Shown: positions 1-6,227 of the stretch, piece by piece
Position numbering within the stretch: position 1 is the first letter of the stretch
Layout: every line of letters starts with the position of its first letter
DNA from: CAZFAT01 sp964517075
Lineage (GTDB): Bacteria; Acidobacteriota; Vicinamibacteria; Vicinamibacterales; SCN-69-37
Length of the DNA: 6,448 nt
Assembly: GCA_964517075.1 (NCBI GenBank)
Contig: CAZFAT010000117.1
Span: 1-6,448, forward strand
Direction: 5' to 3'
The notes under the pieces: generated by a model
Told to the model about the DNA's origin: nothing
The model's database searches: none
Seen by the model: only the letters and a program-made list of their open reading frames with translations
Made by a program: the position numbers and the translations under genes

Positions 1-1
1 G

Positions 2-124
2 ATGGGCCTGATTCACATCTTGGACGGGGCCGTCCAATGCGGGGCGAAGCGGGTGGTGTTCGCTTCATCGGGCGGCGTGCTGTATGGTGATGCGTTCGAA
101 CCCGCCGACGAGAACACGCCCGCG
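2..124 (+). pseudogene. Fragment of an NAD-dependent nucleotide-sugar epimerase (extended SDR), joined in frame to wzz
   Basis: The first ~41 codons match the central segment of UDP-glucose 4-epimerase-like extended SDR enzymes. GLIHILDGAVQCGAKRVVFASS resembles the usual N-x-x-G-T-x-x-L-L-E-A-A-...-G-V-K-R-F-V-F-A-S-S pattern (the helix and strand leading to the catalytic Ser), and GGVLYGDAFEPADENTP matches the following ...VYG...P-x-D-E-x-T-P loop. In these enzymes the next expected elements are P-x-S-x-Y-G-x-S-K with the catalytic YxxxK; here the sequence changes to Wzz coiled coil at about residue 41-43. The Rossmann GxxGxxG motif would lie left of the window. The fragment keeps the catalytic Ser region but cannot supply YxxxK, so it would not be an active epimerase. 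GC here is about 64% (77 of 120 bases counted by hand), against about 71% in the next 120. It may be a deletion remnant or an assembly join; I cannot tell which from the window. Confidence 0.72.
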
Positions 125-880
125 TCGCGGCTGGCCCGAAAGAAGGCGGAGCTGACCGAGCTGCTGACGAAGTTCAGCGACTCGCATCCCGACGTCCGGG
201 CGGCCCGCGCCGAGTTGACCTCACTCGAGCGGACCGTGGCCGCCACAAGCGGCCGCGGGTCGGCCGCCGCCGCGCCCACCCCACGGGGGGCGACCGATCG
301 CGCATTGCAGGAAACGGAGGCGCAGATCGCGCAGCTGCAGCGGGAGCAGCAGAGCCTTCGGGCCGAGATCGATCGGTATCAGCGCCGCGTCGAGCGGGCG
401 CCGGCCAACGAGCCGGCCTTCGGCGGCCTCATCCGCGAACACCAGGCCACACGCGACCGCTTGGACGAACTACAGCAACGCCACGACGAGGCGATGCTGG
501 CCGAGCGGGCGGAGAGCGGCGGCACGCAGGAACTGCGCGTCCTCGACGCGGCGGTGCCGCCGGTCGCGCCCTCCGGGCCCGCGCGCGGCATGCTCCTTGG
601 TCTGAGCCTCCTGCTGGCACTCGCGGTCGGTGTGGGTCTGGCGGTCGCCGTGGACTGGAGTGACACCTCGTTCCACACGGTGGACGACCTGCGGGCGTTC
701 ACGCGGGTGCCAGTCCTCGCCAGCATTCCCGAACTGGCCACGACCCAGGTCGGTGCGAGAACTCGCGACGTCGCGCTGGCCTGCGCCCGCCTCGTGGCGC
801 TGGGCGCCCTGGCGCTCGGCGCATTCCAGCTGGCGCATCACGGCGATCGCGTGGTGCGCCTGCTCTCGCGCGTCAGTTGA
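2..880 (+). CDS. Wzz/GumC-type polysaccharide chain-length regulator, N-terminus replaced by epimerase-like sequence
   Basis: From about residue 42 onward this reads as the C-terminal part of a polysaccharide co-polymerase (Wzz/GumC). These inner-membrane proteins set polymer length and work with a BY-kinase. Seen: the motif LLTKFSDSHPDVRAARAEL (54-72), a low-complexity Ala/Gly/Pro linker (80-98), a coiled coil rich in Gln, Glu and Arg (about 99-170), the family-typical run LRVLDAAVPPVAPSGPARG (178-196), a membrane helix (about 196-217) and the cytoplasmic DTSFHTVDDLRAF...VPVLASIP segment (221-243). A further hydrophobic helix (about 257-277) precedes the stop, as in Wzz proteins of exosortase-A-type loci. 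The normal first membrane helix and N-terminal periplasmic half are absent. Residues 1-41 instead resemble a sugar epimerase. The ORF is open at the window edge, so the first ATG is probably an internal Met. The kinase gene follows after 15 nt. The Wzz identity is firm; whether this chimeric ORF is a functional gene is doubtful. Confidence 0.8.
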   Translation: MGLIHILDGAVQCGAKRVVFASSGGVLYGDAFEPADENTPASRLARKKAELTELLTKFSDSHPDVRAARAELTSLERTVAATSGRGSAAAAPTPRGATDRALQETEAQIAQLQREQQSLRAEIDRYQRRVERAPANEPAFGGLIREHQATRDRLDELQQRHDEAMLAERAESGGTQELRVLDAAVPPVAPSGPARGMLLGLSLLLALAVGVGLAVAVDWSDTSFHTVDDLRAFTRVPVLASIPELATTQVGARTRDVALACARLVALGALALGAFQLAHHGDRVVRLLSRVS

Positions 881-884
881 TCGC

Positions 885-891
885 GGAGGAG
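885..891 (+). promoter_or_regulatory. Strong ribosome binding site for the BY-kinase gene
   Basis: GGAGGAG lies 4 nt before the ATG at 896, in the only intergenic gap of the window (881-895). It is a near-perfect Shine-Dalgarno match and decides the start of the kinase gene. Confidence 0.75.
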
Positions 892-895
892 ACTC

Positions 896-1633
896 ATGCT
901 GTTGCACTCGCCGACCCCCACGCCCTCGGATGAACGGCTGGTGACGTTCGTCAAGCCCCATTCGTTCGAGGCCGAGCAGTTTCGCCGTCTCCGGCAGCGC
1001 GTGGAGGAGCTGGGAACGCGCCGGGGCGTTCGGGTGATCGCCATGACGAGCGCCGTCGCGAGCGATGGCAAGACGCTCATCGCCGTCAATCTGGCGGGCG
1101 CCCTCGCCGGGGCGCGCGGCGCCCGCATCCTCCTCATCGACGCCGACCTGCGGCGGCCGACCGTCGCCAGCACGCTCGCGCTCGACCCGAACGGCAAGGA
1201 CCTCCTCGGCGCGCTCGACGGGCCGGTGACCGAGATGGACCGCGCGGTGCATCACGTCGAGGGGGGCACGCTCGACGTCCTGCCGTGCCTGCGCAGCCGC
1301 GCGGACGCCTATGAGGTGCTGACCTCGCCGGCCTTCGCGGCGTTGCTCGCCGAAGCCCGCCGGCGCTATGACTTCGTCATTCTGGACACGCCGCCGGTCA
1401 TCCCCCTGCCGGACACCGCGCTCCTCCGGCCGACCGTGGACGGATATCTCGTGGTCGTCTCGGCGCACGCCACGCCGCGCAAGCTCGTGGCCGAGACGCT
1501 CAACCAGCTCGACCCACCGTCCGTGCTCGGGTTGATCTACAACCGCGACGATCAGCCGCTCTTCGGCTACTACCGCTCGTCGTACAGCCGGTACTTCAGC
1601 ACCTACACCCGTTCCCTGAAAGAGCCGTCATGA
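896..1633 (+). CDS. CpsD/CapB-family bacterial tyrosine autokinase (cytoplasmic half of a Wzc-type system)
   Basis: A 245-residue BY-kinase, the usual length for the stand-alone type that pairs with a separate Wzz membrane protein. It autophosphorylates a C-terminal tyrosine cluster; cycles of phosphorylation and oligomerisation with Wzz control polymerisation and export. Seen: an activation-type N-terminal stretch (SFEAEQFRRLRQRV, 23-36), Walker A TSAVASDGKT (51-60, Lys59), Walker A' ILLIDADLRRP (78-88, Asp82 and Asp84), Walker B FVILDTPP (160-167, Asp164) and the C-terminal cluster GYYRSSYSRYFSTY (224-237), with tyrosines at 225, 226, 230, 233 and 237. There is no membrane helix. The P-loop has Ser where many relatives have Gly (ASDGKT rather than PGEGKT), which I think is tolerated in the family. 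A strong RBS sits 4 nt before the ATG. Its stop overlaps the next start in an ATGA (1630-1633). The partner Wzz is the preceding ORF. Confidence 0.93.
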   Translation: MLLHSPTPTPSDERLVTFVKPHSFEAEQFRRLRQRVEELGTRRGVRVIAMTSAVASDGKTLIAVNLAGALAGARGARILLIDADLRRPTVASTLALDPNGKDLLGALDGPVTEMDRAVHHVEGGTLDVLPCLRSRADAYEVLTSPAFAALLAEARRRYDFVILDTPPVIPLPDTALLRPTVDGYLVVVSAHATPRKLVAETLNQLDPPSVLGLIYNRDDQPLFGYYRSSYSRYFSTYTRSLKEPS

Positions 1634-2694
1634 CCGATCGACACGAACGCATCCTCTTTGTCGGCCTGAGCCCGTTGACCGGGCTGCTGGCCGAGGAGAT
1701 CCTCGCCCGCCCAGGCCTGCGGTGGCGCGTCGTCGGGCTGGTGGCAGACCTGCCGGAGGGCGAGGTGCCGGAGGTGGGACCGTGGCTGGGTCCGATCCGC
1801 GCGCTGCCCGCCATCCTCGAGGCGACCCGGCCCACTCGCGTCGTCATCGTCCCGGCCGATCGGCGCAAGACCAGCGTCGAGGAACCGCTGATCGACGCGC
1901 GCATGCGCGGCGTGATTGTCGAGGACACGATTCGCACGCTGGAACAGGCCACGGGCAAGTTGCCCATCGAACAGATGACCGGGCGCTCACTCATCCTGAG
2001 CGACGGCTTTCGCCACTCGGATCTGCTCACGACGCGGGCGACTCTGCTCGCACACTGGGCGAGCGTGCTGGCCGCCTTCGTCGGGCTGGTCCTGCTGGCG
2101 CCGCTCCTCGCGCTCATCGCGATCGCGATTCGGCTCGACTCGCGAGGCCCGGTCTTCTTCCGTCACGACCGGCTCGGCACGGGCGGACGGCCCTTCCCGC
2201 TGCTCAAGTTCCGCACGATGCACGGGGAGGGGGCGGGGCAGTCGGAGTGGGTGCGCGACAACGACCACCGGATCACGCGCATCGGGCGATGGCTGCGGCG
2301 CTTTCGGATCGACGAGCTCCCTCAGCTCGTCAACGTGCTCCGCGGCGAGATGAATCTCGTGGGCCCGCGGCCCCACCCGGTCAGCAACGGCCGACTCTTC
2401 CTGGAACGCATCCCGCACTACCGCCTGCGCCTGGTGGTGCGGCCCGGCATCACCGGCTGGGCGCAACTCAAGTACGGCTATGCGAACGGGCTCGAGGAGG
2501 AAACCGAAAAGATGCGCTACGACCTCTTCTACATCAAGCATCGGTCATTCGCATTGGACCTGCGGATTCTGATCGCGACGCTGGGGCTGGTGGCCTGGGA
2601 CAACCGATCGCACGAGGGCGTGCGTCATCGGCCGACCCAGGCCGCCTGGCCGCGGCGGTGGAGTCCGATCCTGCCGGGCGCGTCACGGTCATGA
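1630..2694 (+). CDS. Polyprenyl-phosphate sugar-1-phosphate transferase (initiating enzyme, exosortase-A-locus type), short form
   Basis: The initiating glycosyltransferase: it moves a sugar-1-phosphate from a UDP-sugar onto undecaprenyl phosphate at the cytoplasmic face of the inner membrane. Seen in 354 residues: a Rossmann/CoA-binding-like domain (about 6-125, ILFVGLSPLTGLLAEEIL at the start), the linker GKLPIEQMTGRSLILSDGF (109-127) typical of sugar transferases in PEP-CTERM/EpsH loci, a hydrophobic re-entrant helix (about 144-168), the basic LLKFRTMHGEG segment (191-201), and the catalytic block RIDELPQLVNVLRGEMNLVG (226-245) with the Asp228-Glu229 pair, then PRPHP and RPGITGWAQ (271-279). 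Full-length relatives carry four or five extra N-terminal membrane helices and run to about 450 residues; these are missing. An upstream extension would run through the well-conserved kinase gene, so the ATG at 1630 is kept. The start overlaps the kinase stop (ATGA) and the stop overlaps the methyltransferase start (ATGA). The sugar transferred cannot be read from sequence. Confidence 0.9.
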   Translation: MTDRHERILFVGLSPLTGLLAEEILARPGLRWRVVGLVADLPEGEVPEVGPWLGPIRALPAILEATRPTRVVIVPADRRKTSVEEPLIDARMRGVIVEDTIRTLEQATGKLPIEQMTGRSLILSDGFRHSDLLTTRATLLAHWASVLAAFVGLVLLAPLLALIAIAIRLDSRGPVFFRHDRLGTGGRPFPLLKFRTMHGEGAGQSEWVRDNDHRITRIGRWLRRFRIDELPQLVNVLRGEMNLVGPRPHPVSNGRLFLERIPHYRLRLVVRPGITGWAQLKYGYANGLEEETEKMRYDLFYIKHRSFALDLRILIATLGLVAWDNRSHEGVRHRPTQAAWPRRWSPILPGASRS

Positions 2695-3623
2695 AGGCCC
2701 GTGCGCTCGCCATCTTCGTCTGTCCGGCGTGCCACGGCACCCTGGAGCCACGCGTGGACCGCGAGGACCGTGGAGAGATCCTCGAGGGCCTGCTGACGTG
2801 CGCCGGTTGCGGCGAGGCGTATCCGATCACGCTCGGCGTGCCGCGGTTCGTGCAGTCGGGCGCCTATGCGGCGACGTTCGGCCGGCAGTGGCACTGGTTC
2901 CGAACGGTCCAGCTCGACTCGGCCAACGGTACGCGCCGATCCGCCGACGAGTTCAAGGGCACCACGGGCTGGACCGCCGCGGATCTCGCGGGCCAGCGCG
3001 TCCTCGACGCGGGTGTCGGCGCGGGCCGCTACGCCGAGTGCGCCGCGGATTTGGGCGCCGAGGTATTCGGCGTCGATCTCACCGAGGCGGTCGATGCGGC
3101 GTTCACGAATCTCGGCCAACGCGCGAACGTGCATCTCGCGCAGGCGGACATCTTCGCGCTGCCGTTCCGCCCCGACACGTTCGACCGCGCGTACTCGATT
3201 GGCGTCCTGCACCATACGCCCGACACCGAACTCGCCTTCAAGCGGGTGGCGAGCGCCGTGCGGTCGGGCGGTCAGATGGCGGTGTACCTCTATGCGCGCT
3301 ATGGGCCCGGCGCCCGGACGTCGGACGCGATTCGCCGCATCACGACGCGCTTGCCCACCCGCGTCCTGCTGGCGCTCACGACCGTGGCCATTCCGCTCCA
3401 CTACATCTACCGCCTTCCGGGTGTCGGACCGGTGCTGCGGTTTGCGTTCCCGATTTCTCCTGACCGCCACTGGCGCTGGCGCTGGCTCGACACCTTCGAC
3501 TGGTACTCCCCCCGCTACCAGTGGAAGTTCCTCTATCCGGAGGTCTTCCGCTGGTTCCGGGCGAATGGCTTCCGCGACGTGGAGCTGTTCGATGGGCCCA
3601 TCCGGATGAAGGGCGTGAAATGA
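2691..3623 (+). CDS. Class I SAM-dependent methyltransferase with N-terminal zinc ribbon (Trm112-like)
   Basis: A 310-residue protein with two parts. The N-terminal Trm112-like zinc ribbon has Cys11-x2-Cys14 (VCPACHGTLE) and Cys37-x2-Cys40 (LTCAGCGEAYPITLGVPRF). The Methyltransf_11-like Rossmann domain has motif I VLDAGVGAGRYA (104-115), the acidic end of strand 2 at GVDL (Asp129), QADIFALPF (151-159) and SIGVLHHTPD (169-178). A hydrophobic stretch (about 225-256) and a Trp-rich segment HWRWRWLDTFDWYSPRYQWK (260-279) follow, leading to FRWFRANGF near the end. Such proteins recur in polysaccharide clusters. The likely role is methylation of a sugar or lipid-linked intermediate, which is inference from location; the substrate is unknown. 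The reading frame happens to stay open far upstream inside the sugar transferase gene, but homology begins at the ATG at 2691, which forms an ATGA overlap with the previous stop. No clear Shine-Dalgarno is seen, so translational coupling is likely. Confidence 0.9.
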   Translation: MKARALAIFVCPACHGTLEPRVDREDRGEILEGLLTCAGCGEAYPITLGVPRFVQSGAYAATFGRQWHWFRTVQLDSANGTRRSADEFKGTTGWTAADLAGQRVLDAGVGAGRYAECAADLGAEVFGVDLTEAVDAAFTNLGQRANVHLAQADIFALPFRPDTFDRAYSIGVLHHTPDTELAFKRVASAVRSGGQMAVYLYARYGPGARTSDAIRRITTRLPTRVLLALTTVAIPLHYIYRLPGVGPVLRFAFPISPDRHWRWRWLDTFDWYSPRYQWKFLYPEVFRWFRANGFRDVELFDGPIRMKGVK

Positions 3624-4978
3624 CGCCTGCCCCGGCACCCGGCGCTCCGGCGCTGGAATGGTGGCGGCACGCGCCGCCGGCGGTGCCGCGTGGCTCGACA
3701 GGCCCGGTCGCGCGGCCGGACACGAAGGCCGGGCGGAACGGGTACTACGCCCTGCTGGTGTTCACCGTGGTGCTGATCGCGGCGCCGCAGGAGTTCTTCC
3801 CGCCGCTGCAGCCACTCCGCCTGGGCCTGGTCGCCGCGATCGTCGCGATGATCGCCTACGTCGTCAACGTGGCCGCCGGCCGCGCGCGCGTCCCCGTCGC
3901 CGGCCGTGAGGTCCGGATCGTCCTCCTGCTGGTGGCCTGGGCGGTCGTGATGGTGCCGCTCTCGTACTGGCCGAACGGCAGCCTCACGGTGCTGACCGAG
4001 CTGTACCTGAAGGCCGTGGCGGTCTTCATTCTGCTCGCGGGCGCCATCGACAGCCGCCGGCGCCTCGTCGGCATCGTCTGGACGCTCGCGCTGTGTGCGC
4101 TGCCGATCGCCGTCACCGCGCTGCGGCACTACCAGGCCGGTGTGTTCCTGCCGAATGCGCCTGGACGCATCGCCGGCTATGGCACGAGCGGCCTCGCGGG
4201 CAATCCGAACGACCTGGCCCTGCTGCTGAATCTGATTCTGCCGTTCCTCGTCGTACTCGTGGCGACCGCGGCGTCCTGGTGGGGACGCGGGCTCGCGCTG
4301 ATGATTGCCGTCCTCGCGGTCGGCGCCGTGATGGTCACGTTCTCCCGGTCCGGATTCATCACGCTGGCGGTCATCGGCCTGCTGTATCTCTGGCAGGCGG
4401 CGCAGCGCGGCCGGGCCGGACTCGCGGCCATGGTCGTCGTGGGCGCGCTGGCCGCCCTTCTGCTCGCGCCGGCCGGCTACGGCGACCGGCTGAGCACGGT
4501 GGGCAACATCGAAACGGACCGAACGGGATCGGCGCAGAACCGCTGGCGCGACACCGTCGTGGCCGCGGGGTTCGTGCTCGAGCATCCTGTCATCGGGGCC
4601 GGCGTCGGCATGGACTACCTCGCGCTGAACGACCGCCGCGGGGCGATGTGGCTGTCGGTGCACAACGCGTATCTGAACTACGCGGTCGATCTGGGCCTGC
4701 CCGGGCTGGCGTTGTTCCTGTGGCTCTTCCTGGGCTGCGTGCGCGCGGCGCACCGCGTCGAACGCGCCGGACGGACCGGCGGCGCCGACGATGTGCTGGG
4801 CAGGCTGGCGGGCGCGGCGCGGATCTCGCTCATCGCGTTTGCCGTGGCCGCGTTCTTCTATCCGGTCGCCTACAACGCGTACTTCTATTACATCGCCGGG
4901 CTGGCGCTCGCGGTGCGGCAGGCCGCCGCGAGCGAGGCCCCTCGGCAGGATCTGGACGAGGCCCGCGATGCGTACTGA
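3620..4978 (+). CDS. O-antigen ligase/polymerase-family membrane protein (Wzy_C domain), probable EPS polymerase
   Basis: A 452-residue polytopic inner-membrane protein with about 11-12 hydrophobic helices (for example 42-56, 67-84, 99-115, 150-168, 199-218, 224-241, 268-284, 358-374, 401-415, 419-433). Family marks of Wzy/WaaL (O-antigen ligase-like, PF04932 type): GNPNDLALLLNL (194-205), VTFSRSGFITL (239-249), the conserved SAQNRWRDT (304-312), HPVIGAGVG (322-330) and VHNAYLNYAVDLGLPG (347-362), all around a large periplasmic loop (about 286-357). In this setting, between the sugar transferase and Wzx, it most likely polymerises lipid-linked repeat units; an O-glycosylation ligase role cannot be excluded. 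The first ~40 residues are a Pro/Ala-rich cytoplasmic tail. The ATG at 3620 overlaps the methyltransferase stop (ATGA) and has AAGGG at 3609-3613. Upstream in-frame ATGs lie inside the methyltransferase and are rejected. Confidence 0.88.
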   Translation: MTPAPAPGAPALEWWRHAPPAVPRGSTGPVARPDTKAGRNGYYALLVFTVVLIAAPQEFFPPLQPLRLGLVAAIVAMIAYVVNVAAGRARVPVAGREVRIVLLLVAWAVVMVPLSYWPNGSLTVLTELYLKAVAVFILLAGAIDSRRRLVGIVWTLALCALPIAVTALRHYQAGVFLPNAPGRIAGYGTSGLAGNPNDLALLLNLILPFLVVLVATAASWWGRGLALMIAVLAVGAVMVTFSRSGFITLAVIGLLYLWQAAQRGRAGLAAMVVVGALAALLLAPAGYGDRLSTVGNIETDRTGSAQNRWRDTVVAAGFVLEHPVIGAGVGMDYLALNDRRGAMWLSVHNAYLNYAVDLGLPGLALFLWLFLGCVRAAHRVERAGRTGGADDVLGRLAGAARISLIAFAVAAFFYPVAYNAYFYYIAGLALAVRQAAASEAPRQDLDEARDAY

Positions 4979-6227
4979 CGGCGACGCCCTCCGGGTGATG
5001 CAGTTCCTGGCCGTCTTCGAGTGCGGCGGCACCGAGCGTCAGGTCCTCAACCTCGGACTCGGCCTCCACGAGCGCGGCTGCCAGGTGTCGTTCGGGTGCC
5101 TCCGCAAATCCGGCCGCCTGTTGAAGGAAGTCGAGGCCCGCGGGATCCCGATCAGCGAGTACCGCATGCGCTCGTTCTACAGCGGCCGGTTCCTGCACCA
5201 GGAGGTCGCGCTCGCGCGGCACCTCGTCAGACAGCGAACGCAGGTCGTCCACACCTACAACCTGTGGGGTAACGTGTTTGCGATTCCCGCGGCGCGACTC
5301 GCGGGCGTCCCTGTCGTGATCGCCGGGATCAGGGACTGCGGGCTGTACCTGACCGACTGGACGCGGCGCGTCCAGCGGCACGTCTGCCGCCTGGCGGATC
5401 ACATCGTCGTCAACGCCCAGGGCGTCAAGGACTGGCTGGTGTCGGACGGCTATGCCGCCGGCCGGATCACCGTGATTCACAACGGGCTCGATCTCAGCCG
5501 GTTCCTTCAGATCGAGGGACCGGATGGTCCCGCGCTCCGGCGTGAGTTCAATGTGCCGGCGGATGCGCCGCTGATCACGATTGTGGCCCGGCTGTGCCCC
5601 TCGAAGGGCTTCGACGACCTGATTGACGCCCTGCCGGCTGTGCTGGCGCGCTACCCCGAGGCCCGGCTCCTGGTCGTGGGCGAGGGGCTGAAGTCGGTGG
5701 ACGGCGTGTTGCAGCGGGACACCAGCTATCAGAGCGCGCTCGCGGGTCGCGCGCGCGCGCTCGGTATCCACGACCGGGTGATCTTCGCGGGCTATCGGCC
5801 CGACGTGCCGGCCGTCTTCCGCGCGGCGACCATCGACGTGCAGCCGTCGCGCACCGAGGGCCTGTCCAACAGCGTGCTCGAGGCCATGGCGTCGGGCGCG
5901 GCGGTCATCGCCACCCCGGTGGGCGGCACGCCGGAGATCATGACGCACGACGAGACGGGCTGGATCGTGCCCGTGCAGAACCCGCCGGCCCTCGGCGAGG
6001 CGATTTGCCGGTTGCTGGGCGACCCCGAACGCCGGCGGCGGCTCGGCGAGGCGGCTCGCGCGCGGATCACGGCGACGCACGGTGTCGATCGGCTCGTCGA
6101 GCGCACCGCGGATCTCTATCGAGACCTGCTCTCACGCCCGCGGCGGACACGTCCGGTGCGGCCGACCGCCAGTGCGCCGCCGCTTCGGGCCTCGGAGGGA
6201 GCTCGCACGTGGGAACCTCGGCCGTAG
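4968..6227 (+). CDS. GT4-family glycosyltransferase (GT-B fold)
   Basis: A 419-residue retaining glycosyltransferase of the GT4 class, predicted to add a sugar to the growing lipid-linked repeat unit at the cytoplasmic face. Seen: an N-terminal acceptor domain opening with VMQFLAVFECGGTERQVLNL (10-29, the usual GG-x-E-R loop), VVHTYNLWGNVFAIPAARLAGVPVV (93-117), INHNGLD-like VIHNGLDLSRF (169-179), then the donor domain with IVARLCPSKGFDDLI (205-219; Arg208 and Lys213 contact donor phosphate in relatives), LVVGEG (235-240), IFAGYRPDV (272-280) and the EX7E signature RTEGLSNSVLEAMASG (295-310; Glu297, Glu305). There are no membrane helices. A basic, Pro-rich tail (about 390-419) has no clear counterpart in the family and overlaps the next gene. 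The start at 4968 overlaps the polymerase stop by 11 nt and has GGACGAGG at 4954-4961. An ATG at 4998 is possible but has no RBS. The donor sugar is not predictable. Confidence 0.92.
   Translation: MRTDGDALRVMQFLAVFECGGTERQVLNLGLGLHERGCQVSFGCLRKSGRLLKEVEARGIPISEYRMRSFYSGRFLHQEVALARHLVRQRTQVVHTYNLWGNVFAIPAARLAGVPVVIAGIRDCGLYLTDWTRRVQRHVCRLADHIVVNAQGVKDWLVSDGYAAGRITVIHNGLDLSRFLQIEGPDGPALRREFNVPADAPLITIVARLCPSKGFDDLIDALPAVLARYPEARLLVVGEGLKSVDGVLQRDTSYQSALAGRARALGIHDRVIFAGYRPDVPAVFRAATIDVQPSRTEGLSNSVLEAMASGAAVIATPVGGTPEIMTHDETGWIVPVQNPPALGEAICRLLGDPERRRRLGEAARARITATHGVDRLVERTADLYRDLLSRPRRTRPVRPTASAPPLRASEGARTWEPRP
6194..6201 (+). promoter_or_regulatory. Strong ribosome binding site for the flippase gene, inside the GT4 coding sequence
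   Basis: GGAGGGAG lies 7 nt before a GTG at 6209. It supports a GTG start for the last, partial gene, although it sits within the last codons of the glycosyltransferase. Confidence 0.7.

Noticed and set aside
120..130. Perfect 5-bp inverted repeat CCGCG-T-CGCGG exactly at the epimerase/Wzz junction
   Set aside because: Too short to mean much in ~70% GC DNA, where such palindromes arise often by chance. Noted only because it coincides with the join.
238..254. GGCCGC-CACAA-GCGGCC hairpin in the wzz coding region
   Set aside because: A 6-bp stem with no U tract, inside a coding linker. Not a terminator and not a clear regulatory element.
470..1468. 332-residue open frame on the minus strand
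   Set aside because: Antisense to wzz and the kinase; composition is Arg/Glu/His-rich with no motif, consistent with a codon-bias artefact.
1722..2690. Long upstream extension of the methyltransferase reading frame through the sugar transferase gene
   Set aside because: The translation is Arg/Ala/Pro-rich with no family pattern, while the overlapping frame encodes a well-conserved sugar transferase. The methyltransferase homology starts at 2691. High GC keeps stops rare.
3521..3619. Upstream ATG giving the polymerase a 33-residue longer N-terminus
   Set aside because: It lies wholly inside the conserved end of the methyltransferase gene. The ATG at 3620 has a Shine-Dalgarno-like AAGGG and the same ATGA overlap as its neighbours.
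3533..5032. 499-residue open frame on the minus strand
   Set aside because: Antisense to the polymerase gene; low-complexity Arg/His/Gln/Asp-rich translation with no recognisable domain. It is typical of a high-GC shadow frame.
5748..5760. Alternating CG run of 13 bases
   Set aside because: Encodes an ordinary Arg-Ala stretch in the glycosyltransferase with GC-ending codons; not a meaningful repeat.
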